Positions 56,177 through 64,000 of a stretch of 64,000 bases of DNA are shown piece by piece. The notes under the pieces are model-generated. The model did no database searches. It saw nothing but the letters and a program-made list of their open reading frames with translations, and had not been told where the DNA came from. Position 1 is the stretch's first letter. Each line of letters opens with the position of its first letter. The DNA is from Madurella fahalii (taxonomy: Eukaryota > Ascomycota > Sordariomycetes > Sordariales): assembly GCA_029876055.1 (NCBI GenBank), contig CM056875.1:2232001-2296000 (forward strand), read 5' to 3'. The position numbers were made by a program, and so were the translations under genes.

Positions 56177-59145
56177 CTTGTATTGCATTGGCCAGGGTTG
56201 GTGAACAAGCATGAGTTCGGGAAGAATGCAACTGTTTGTAGGCGGTCGGCAATCGCCCTGGTGAACAAATTTGGCACCCTAGGCGGGGATGCTGGGCGAG
56301 GTGTTCGGTGAGGCCTGGACTTCTGCTCCGAATCGTCCGTCCGGCGTCTGCGGGGTTCGGACACCGCCGTTCTGGCTTGGAGGTGTGATTTAACGTAGAA
56401 GAGATAATAATACTGGTGCCTTCGACAAGCCGAAGAGCTGGCTTAAAATGACTGGAACATAGTACAACGCAGCACGCTTCCACTCGTGATGTTCGGCGAG
56501 TGCCGCTCCTGAAGCGTCTGGGTGGATGGAGGATATATGACACGCAACCAGCTCAACGGAAACACCGAATACCACGGGGCGGTTCCTTGTATGTAGGTGA
56601 TGTAGCAAGGTAATAGAGCACTCGACCGTTGAAAAATCGGACCTTGGGTCCCCATGAATCCTGGCGCCGGCTGTTGTGTCCAGTGTTAGTGGGAGGAGGG
56701 TGGCAGCGGCCAATACGGATGCTTACACATACGCCGGGAGATGCAGCGTTGCAACCGATTCGAACAAACAAGTTGATCAGATGCCGAATACTGACCCTAG
56801 CGTGTTGGAAAGGACGGTCGCGCCCCCTCCCCTTGGCTGGCGCCGGTCCGATGCTGCAAGGGGTCCAGATGCACGCTAGGATGGACGGGTCATTTGACTC
56901 TGTGCTACGGAGGTCCTGCTTGCTGGAGCACACGCATCGTCCTCACTCACGTCCGCTTGCTCGTTCTCCTCGGCGACCTCTGGTCCTGCTGGCAGGGGCC
57001 AGTCAATACTTCTTATCTTGAAGCACTGCTGAACAGATGCCCGGGCAAGAACCCTAGACCCGGTGGCTTTATCCGCCATCATCACGGGCGCCGTCATTTC
57101 TGACCTGCGGCCACGCAGAGTGCCACAAATGCAAACCGACATCTCGCTAGCCAAGCTCACAGTAGTAAGTTACGGCAAAATCAGTTGGTGGGGTTGGGGG
57201 AAAAACAACGCCTTTGGCTGGACTAACAAGGGTCAGGTAACGAGGTAACACTGTGATTTGGTCGAGAAGAGACGGCCAGCGATCTCGTTACATAACAAAT
57301 GCGAGTGGGCCAAAACTTGGCTACCCTTGTCGAAAAGATGTTGGGAAAGTGGTCGGGAGACAGCGGTTTTCACTCGGTCATTTCGCCAAGCTTCGAATCT
57401 TGAAGCCAAGTGCCCATAATAAGCCGAGCCGGACGCTAACATTACGAGGTTGTTCGAGAAGCTGAACGGTGAGTTCGTACCAGAAAGTCCTGAAATCTCG
57501 GCCGCGACGTTCCGATGCAGCATCTGCACATGGCCGGGCTTTCGACGAGCTAAGCGGCCGGCCTACTGCAGAAATTTCAATCCTCACGGAAGGCATACTG
57601 TACGAGGTACCACCGAGACGATAGTATTAGTGATAATGGTTCCGTGGAGCAAACTACCGATTTGCGGCCCCACCAAGTGACCCCGTTTTTGTTACCATCC
57701 AGGAGGACCCTGAACAGTAAGCTTGTTTTTCTTTGACATCTGCAGTCGGCTTCGCAAGGGCATCTTGCCGGCCGCAGGGACTGCCAGCCACACGTTCCCC
57801 TGAAGCGGCTGAACGCCGTGGCGTTGGGCCTAACGAAGTGATGCGATGGCTGTTCCTCCATCAAGGAATCACCGAGCACGAGCCAGAGCCAAGACTCCCT
57901 GCAAGTCTCTCCCTGGGTCTTCGTTGCACCTCCTGGGCTTGTAGTCGGCAGGTTGAGCGAGGGGCGACGGGACCCCCAGCTGTCCTAGGCGTCAAGCCCT
58001 GCTTCGTGTTGCTCTCGGCCTGCTTCCTCACCGACGGTTGTGCATGTCCCAAAGCAGCAAAAGCCTCTTACGCCGGCGTGCATGCTGGGCGCAGACGTGC
58101 AGCCCGGTGTTGCACCCAACGGACATGCAGATGGAATGCGGAGAGCGGAGGCGCCTGTTGCTCAAAGGTGGCCCTCGGGTTTGCCGGCGGCTGCAGATGC
58201 ACTGGGACTCGAGAAGCAAGCAGTAATCGGCCTTGCCTTGTTGTTTGACAAACCCGGGTCCCTTGATATCGAACTTTCATTTGTGACGCTACTGGGGTAT
58301 ATGGGGGCAATTGGGAATTGGGTTGTGGAGGATCCTTCGGCTAAACTTTAACGCACTGGCGCCCCCTGGCTTGACAACTGGCATCGGGGCTGGTGTAACT
58401 GGCTCGGCGCTAGGTTCCTTCCCAACACCGCTGCGGAATGGTTCATGGTGCTGCCGTATACTGCCAACACCTCAGCGCGTAGCCAAGTAGCTCTGTACAG
58501 TACGGTGCTGCACTTTAGATAGTTACTCTCCTCGATGGTGGTACGCTCGGGACGAAAAGACGCTGCTTATCATCAGACAGGGAGGTGCTGTTAACACCCG
58601 ATTTCCTGTAAATTTTTAAATTTTTTTTTATTCTCCGCAGTCGATAAAGCACAGACAGGGGTTCGCTAGGGTCGAAGAAGCAATCGGGGTCATTGTCTCA
58701 TTTATTATCATCGGTCGGTGCAGCGACAGAACCTCAACAGCCAAGACCATCACGAACTCGCAAATTCCCGAGTCGAGCAAGCGTCTCCAAATCTGCACCA
58801 ACCACAACGGCTCGGGGAGCGGCCGCTTCCTTAGTTCGCTGCGTGCGCTACGGCCGAGCGCCGTCTGAACTGGAAACGGAACCAGGGAGGCACGTTTGTT
58901 TGCTCCAGACTCGTCGGCGGGCTACGGACCCTTGCTTGGGCTTGCTGGGGGAAGTTGCTCGGGCCCTGCATTTGCCCTCTCCCAAGAATTCCAAGAGCAA
59001 AAGGGCCCTGACCCAGACGGCAGCAACGGGCAAGGTCAAATCCAAATCGAAATCCGTGCTTAAACCTCCCTTCTTCCCGTCTTTTTTTTCTCGCAACAGA
59101 GTCTACCGTGGATCGGCTCAGAAGCGGTATGATGTCCTCCTAGCA
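56177..59145. promoter_or_regulatory. 3.0-kb divergent region upstream of the RasGEF gene
   Basis: Contains the promoters of two divergent genes. No supportable gene; the open frame at 57733-58248 has no motif. From about 58600 the RasGEF frame is open but has no ATG until 59146, and a T-rich tract ending in CAACAG at 59101 suggests a 5' leader intron acceptor. Confidence 0.5.
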
Positions 59146-62100
59146 ATGTGGGTACAGACTCACCAAGCCGTGTCAGACCGCCCCGGAGGTGCGCCGCCGC
59201 AGTTGTCTGTGCCGCCGGCTACCCCGCTGCGAGGAGCTGCTGGTACTGCTGCGTCTGGTGCTGATGCGACGGCGAGCGCTGGAGACCCAGCCGCCGTTCC
59301 GCAGCCTCCCGGACAGCCTCCCTCCGTCCCTGGCTGCTCCGAGGGCACCTTTCTGCTAGTTGACGACCCGCCCGCCGCAAGCGTCCGAGACTCGTTCGCT
59401 TCCATCATCGACGATCCGTTTTTCCTTCGTTTCGAAACCCCCGATGCGCCAAGCGTCCTAACTCCAACCCCGACTCCAACGACGGCGACAGCGACGGATG
59501 CCGGCTACCGCCATGACGAGCACCAGCCGTGGATCCCACCCCGGAAAGAATCACTGAGCGACGTCAATCCAACGCCCTGGGTAGGAAATCCGTCCCGGTA
59601 TCTACTCTCTACTCCCCACGCAGGGGGGAAAAGAGGCATCAATGCTGGATTTCTGCAACCGAGGAGGACAAGACGCGGCTGACCATTGGCATAGTTTGAG
59701 CATGCTAAAAACGTCATGGAACCCATCAATATCGCAGTCATTGGCGCCGAAGGCGTGGGCAAGTCCACCTTCATCCAGCACTTGCGGCGGGCAACCCGGC
59801 CGACGGCCCTGAATATCACAACGTTGCGCCCAGAAGTGGACGGCACTCAGTATCTCGTCACACTTGTCGAGCTGGACCTCGAGGGCATCGAACTAGACCC
59901 GAACCAGCCGGTACAATGGCCGCGGCAGATAGGAGGACACATGATGCCCCGCATGGACGGTGCCATGATCCTGTATGACGGCATGAACGAGAAGAGCACT
60001 CGGGAAGTTCCCCCCATAATGGGTGAGTGTCTGTCCATGTGTCTGGGGTCTGCACCGCAGTGAAACATATACTAATGGCGTAGCCGCGTTGGCCAATTCC
60101 TCCCTGCCGACTCTTCTTGTCGCGACAAAGTGCGACGCGCCGCAAGAGTTACGGCAATCAGATCTGTCGGGCCTCGCATCCGCATTCCCCACGTGTGCTG
60201 GCCACTACAGGACTTCGTCCAATGCGCCCGGAAGCGCTCGGGAGTGCTTGCAAGCGATGTTGAGAACTACTCTCAATGTTCGGCGAGGTAAGACCTCCAG
60301 TTCCCCGCTACCTCGGATGCCGCAGCATCAAAGTGATTCACGAATTTTGGAGGGCCCCGGGGGCCACGGACACGCCCGTGATGCATATTTGACACTGTAA
60401 TGCGGGACTAATGGTCGAGTAGGAATTGTACCAGACAAGTCAGAGGGATCGGCGCCTAGGAGACGCGCCGCTTCGACAGCGAATCTCGATGCACCCCTCG
60501 ACTCGATCAACGGCCGACCAATCAGTCAACACAGCAAACACAGCAGGGCCAGTTCCGACTTCTCACTTCTGCGGGGCTATCCGCCTCCTGCCAACGAGGG
60601 CCAGTACAGGGGACAGCCCTCGAGATCGCCGAGGACGGATTATCAAGCTGTCTCTTCTTCGAGTAGCCTGAACCCCGGTATCTCCATTCCCGAGGACGGC
60701 CCGCAGCCGACAGTATCGAGCATGCTGCGAACCCCGGGCATCCGGTTGGACAGCGGAAGCGAGTCGTTCCTGGACGTCGACGAATCGGACGGAGAATCCT
60801 TCCGCTACTCGGACGACGTACCGATTCTGCAGCGCCACGACGACAGCTTTATGGACCGGCCAGCGAAAGCTGCTGGCGTCAGCTTTGACGACCTCGTCGA
60901 CAGGCTTCTGGCTCCCAAGATGTCCAAGGCGGACCACAACTTTGCCGACGTCTTTCTCTGTCTGTATCGGAAATTCGCAGCTCCGAGCGAGCTTCTCACG
61001 GCGATACGCGCACGGCTGGACCAGTTGCGGACCGACAGGACGACACAAATGTTAATCAGGGCGGAAGCGCAGATGCGCATCGTAGAAGTGGTCGCAAAAT
61101 GGGTGTCGCTGTACCCGGGTGACTTTGCACGGCCGGCGACGAAGACCAGCCTAGAGGAACTGATCAAGCAGCTGGCGACGGATCCCGCGTTTGTCGCGGC
61201 TGCACAGCAGATGCGGGCGCATCTGGAGCACAAGGTTACCGAGGATGATGACACGGGTTGGGAGAAATCCGACCCGCCCGAGGAGGTGGGAGCAATGGGT
61301 GCGGCTGCACAGAGGCGGAGCGGTCTGGCAGAGTCCATGAACTCTCTGCAGATGGAAGACGGAGGCGCCCCCAGCCAGCGGCGTCCGTCGCAGAGCTCGG
61401 GGCTATCGGGTTTGGAGACGCACGGCGGGCGCGTGCCGGCACGGTTCCAGTTCCACACGGTCGAAGATTACGAGCGCGAGGCGGCCACTCTCGTGCCGAC
61501 GGCAATGCTGCCGCTAAACAAGCTCCGTTACCACATGTTCATGGAGATCGACGCCGACGACATCGCCGACGAGATCACGCGCATCGACTGGATCATGTTC
61601 AGCTCGATCCGCATCCGCGACATGGTGCGCCACGTGAGCCTGTCGCAGGAGCAAAAGGAGCGGTGCCGCAGCCTCAAGAACGTCAACCGCATGGTCTCGC
61701 ACTTCAACCACGTCGCCCAGTGGGTGGCCAACATGGTCCTGATCCGCGACAAGGCCAAGCACCGCGCGCCCTGCCTCGAGAAGTTCATGGTGATTGCGCA
61801 GAAGCTGCGCCAGCTCAACAACTACAACGGGCTGGCTGCCGTGCTGGCGGGCATCAACGGGACGGCCATCCACCGCCTCGCGCAGACGCGGGCGCTCGTG
61901 TCTCCCGAGGTGGGCAAGCGCTTCGCGGGCCTGGTGCTGCTGATGGGCACGCAAAAGTCGCACTTTGCGTACCGACTCGCGTGGGAGAACTCGCCGCTGC
62001 CGCGCATCCCGTTTATGCCGCTGCACAGGCGGGACCTGGTGTCGGCCGAGGAAGGGAGCAGGACCTTTGTGGGCCCGCACGGGGACCGCATCAACTGGAA

Positions 62101-62409
62101 GAAGTTTGAGGTGCTGGGCGAGGTGCTGCTGCCCATCATGAAGAGCCAGGGCCAACCTTACCCGAACTTGCATCGCCACGAGCTGAGCAGGGAGTTGATT
62201 TTGGACTGTCGGATGCCGACCGATGATGAGGTGGGTTTTTCCCCTCCCCCCCTCTCTTTTTTTTTTCCCTTTTCCCTTTTTGGTAGTGGTAATTGGTTCG
62301 GCTGCTGACATTCTCATTCCAGGACATCTACCAGCGCAGTGTGCAGGTTGAGCCTACCGGAGCCCCAGGAGAGCCGAGCAAGAAGAAGTTTCCGTGGCTG
62401 GCCAAGTAG
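59146..62409 (+). CDS. RasGEF with N-terminal degenerate Ras-like domain
   Basis: Exons 59146-59580, 59695-60022, 60084-60287, 60435-62230 and 62323-62409 give 949 aa in phase. The ATG at 59146 is the only one in frame before the conserved part. Residues 1-145 are Pro/Ser/Thr-rich. Residues 153-310 form a Ras-like domain with P-loop GAEGVGKS (162-169) and TKCD (269-272) in place of NKxD, but no DxxG switch II is visible (MMPRMDGAMILYD region instead). A disordered linker follows, then a RasGEF_N domain (VSFDDLVDRLLAPK onward) and a Cdc25-type catalytic domain with LNKLRYHMFMEIDADDIADE, MVSHFNHVAQWVANM, KLRQLNNYNGLAAVLAGING and LHRRDLV. It should activate a Ras-family GTPase at membranes. It differs from yeast Cdc25 in having no SH3 domain visible. 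Target GTPase unknown. Confidence 0.88.
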
Positions 62410-63135
62410 GGCAGGCAAGTGCGGATGACGATCGATTCTCCGGCTTTTAGCATGGGCGTAGGATCTCGGGGGGCTATCATGATGTGGTAATTCCCCACCA
62501 GCCGCGTACTTAGGATGTGGGCAATATCAAAAAGTCATGAACACGGCTTCTTGAACTCGGATACCTCAGCGCATTGTCTTTTTGTTTGGGCTGCATCTGG
62601 CTGGTTTGTAATGGAAAGCAAGCGGGGGAAAAAGCAAAAGGGTGGAAGGGCTGGGTCTCCTCCGGCTCCCCCTCTCTCTCTTGAGCACTAAAGGAAAAAT
62701 GGAGGAGTCTCTTTCCGTGTTTTATAGACGCTACGGCAACGAGGCAGGATCGCCGAGAATTCGGCTCCTGCTTGCACGATGACCCTGAAATAAAATCTTG
62801 GGGTACATCCCAAACCATTGACTTATTGCTCGTTTCTATCCCGGGGTATACATGTACATGCCTGCCCGCTATGCGATGAAGGAAAGCCAACCGAAACAGT
62901 CACTCTTGTTTTTAATTTTAACCCCCCTCCCAAAAAAGAGAAAAGAAAGAAGAAAAGGAACCCAAAACGAGTGTATGCCAGAGTTATGAGGATTCCGACA
63001 ATTGTGCGAAAATATTAAGATCCTGTCGAGTTGTTCCGCGGGGTTAGGTCAGGACATAGCCGCGTGCTTCATCTATACGGAGATGGTCTGGGGACTCTCG
63101 CAGTTGACGTCGATTCGCTAGGTCAAGTGAGGCTT
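62410..63135. other. Convergent intergenic region
   Basis: 726 bp of 3' flanking sequence for the RasGEF and transporter genes. A/G-rich run near 62930-62960. No gene seen; short open frames lack motifs. Confidence 0.6.
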
Positions 63136-64000
63136 CTAGTCCTCTTCCTTGGGCCAGAGTCTGCGGTGTCATGTCAGTTTATAGCACCGCAAGGCGGTGT
63201 GTGTTGTTTTGAGGGGGGTAAGGGATGGGTAGGTAAATAGGGGTAACGAGCTTATCCAGGCAGATGACTCCTTTTCTGTTTCCGAGTAACGAGCAGGCGG
63301 GCAGGAGAAGGGGACTCACAACTCCTTCCTCCAGAGGCACGTCAGCATCTTCCCCACCACTGTCATCCACACCAGCACCAGAACCCCGGCCAGCACGCAG
63401 CCGAATATCTTGAGACCCGGGCTGTCGAAAGCGATGCCGAGTGCCTCCGTAGCCGTTACCTATCAATCACATTTGCGTCAGCATATCTAAACAAATCCCC
63501 GCCAAAGCTAAAGTAGGTAGGCAACTCACCAACGCGGTATTGGGAAACACAAACGAGAACCAAGTCATCTGGAACCGCAGCTTCGCCTTGTTCTCAGGCC
63601 GGAGGTACTTCCACAGCGAGCCGACCGAAACCAGGAAGAACCAGATACTCAGCCCCCACAACCAGAGCCCGGCCATGTAGGCGAGGAGCCGGAGGATGGA
63701 GCCGGCGTGCTCGGCGCCCATGAAGTTGGCGGGAAAGATCTCGTGGCTGAGGCCGCCGAGTTGCACTGGAGAGAGCGCCAGATGGTGATGGTCAGTTCAC
63801 AGGGCTCTTAGGTCTTGTGAAAGGGGCGGGCTGTGTATGTGTATGTCTATGTTTGTGTGTACATACCTATCCCCGCGGCCGTGAAGCCGCTCGGACCAAT
63901 CGAAATGAACACACCGGGCCGCTGGTGGTCACGGGGTAGTTTCTGGGTCATCAGGCGGTACAAGAAGGCAGCGCAGACCATGAAGCTAATGAGGAAGCCG
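63136..64000 (-). CDS. TDT-family transporter (malate/sulfite type), N-terminal part outside window
   Basis: Visible exons, from the 5' side: 63867 to beyond 64000, 63530-63765, 63320-63459 and 63136-63160. All junctions are in phase, and the last 25-nt exon gives the ending LLWPKEED, close to the WPGKDED-type ending of this family. Residues include LYRLMTQKLPRDHQRPGVFI and SIGPSGFTAAGI, typical of the C4-dicarboxylate/malate transporter and Ssu1 sulfite efflux family (voltage-dependent anion channel fold). Then come helices LRLLAYMAGLWLWGLSIWF, QMTWFSFVFPNTALV and GCVLAGVLVLVWMTVVG, so at least four membrane segments are seen. The substrate (malate-like or sulfite) cannot be decided from this half. 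It would be a plasma membrane protein. Confidence 0.85.

Noticed and set aside
57733..58248. Plus-strand open frame of 171 codons
   Set aside because: Cys/Ala/Arg-rich chance composition, no recognisable motif, and equally open frames in other phases.

Overview
The window is nuclear DNA of a filamentous ascomycete (Pezizomycotina). Sordariomycetes are likely, probably Sordariales, but I cannot name a species. Evidence: short GT-AG introns (mostly about 50-170 nt) with CTAAC/CTGAC-like branch sites, GC-rich exons, mixed gene orientation without operons, and families typical of these fungi (gastric mucin-like protein, 2EXR protein, FacC/Yat2-type carnitine acetyltransferase, TDT-family transporter). 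I saw no tRNA, rRNA, CRISPR, intact transposon or AT-rich RIP block.

Layout. 0-8 kb: end of a gastric mucin-like gene (+), Rab GTPase ypt1 (-), a probable mitochondrial protein (+), and a minimal SET/post-SET protein (-). 8-17.7 kb is gene-poor, with one possible small Cys-rich gene (-) and a 2EXR protein (-). 17.7-29.5 kb is dense: carnitine acetyltransferase (+), a single-pass Ser/Thr-rich membrane protein (-), the RecA-family repair protein rad57 (+), and the second-largest RNA polymerase III subunit (-). 29.5-33.6 kb is a gap with weak traces of a decayed or undescribed gene. 33.6-47.4 kb: a Puf4-like Pumilio protein (+), ribosomal protein eL15 (-), an unrecognised coiled-coil protein (-), and a PSP1-domain protein (-). 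47.4-52.2 kb is another gap. 52.2-64 kb: NFU1 (-) and a HIT zinc-finger protein (+) sharing a divergent promoter, an unrecognised basic protein (-), a Ras-like/RasGEF fusion (+), and the end of a TDT-family anion transporter (-).

Most genes are core housekeeping: secretion, Pol III transcription, translation, mRNA control, Fe-S assembly, recombination, acetyl-group transport and Ras signalling. I find no biosynthetic cluster or mobile island. The most unusual items are a RasGEF fused to a degenerate GTPase-like domain, a reading-frame change at the C8 tract near the end of the Pumilio gene, exon-like sequence at 30.0-31.3 kb (-), and a spliced candidate Cys-rich peptide at 9 kb (-). Splice sites were placed by hand from consensus and checked for phase; none has transcript support.
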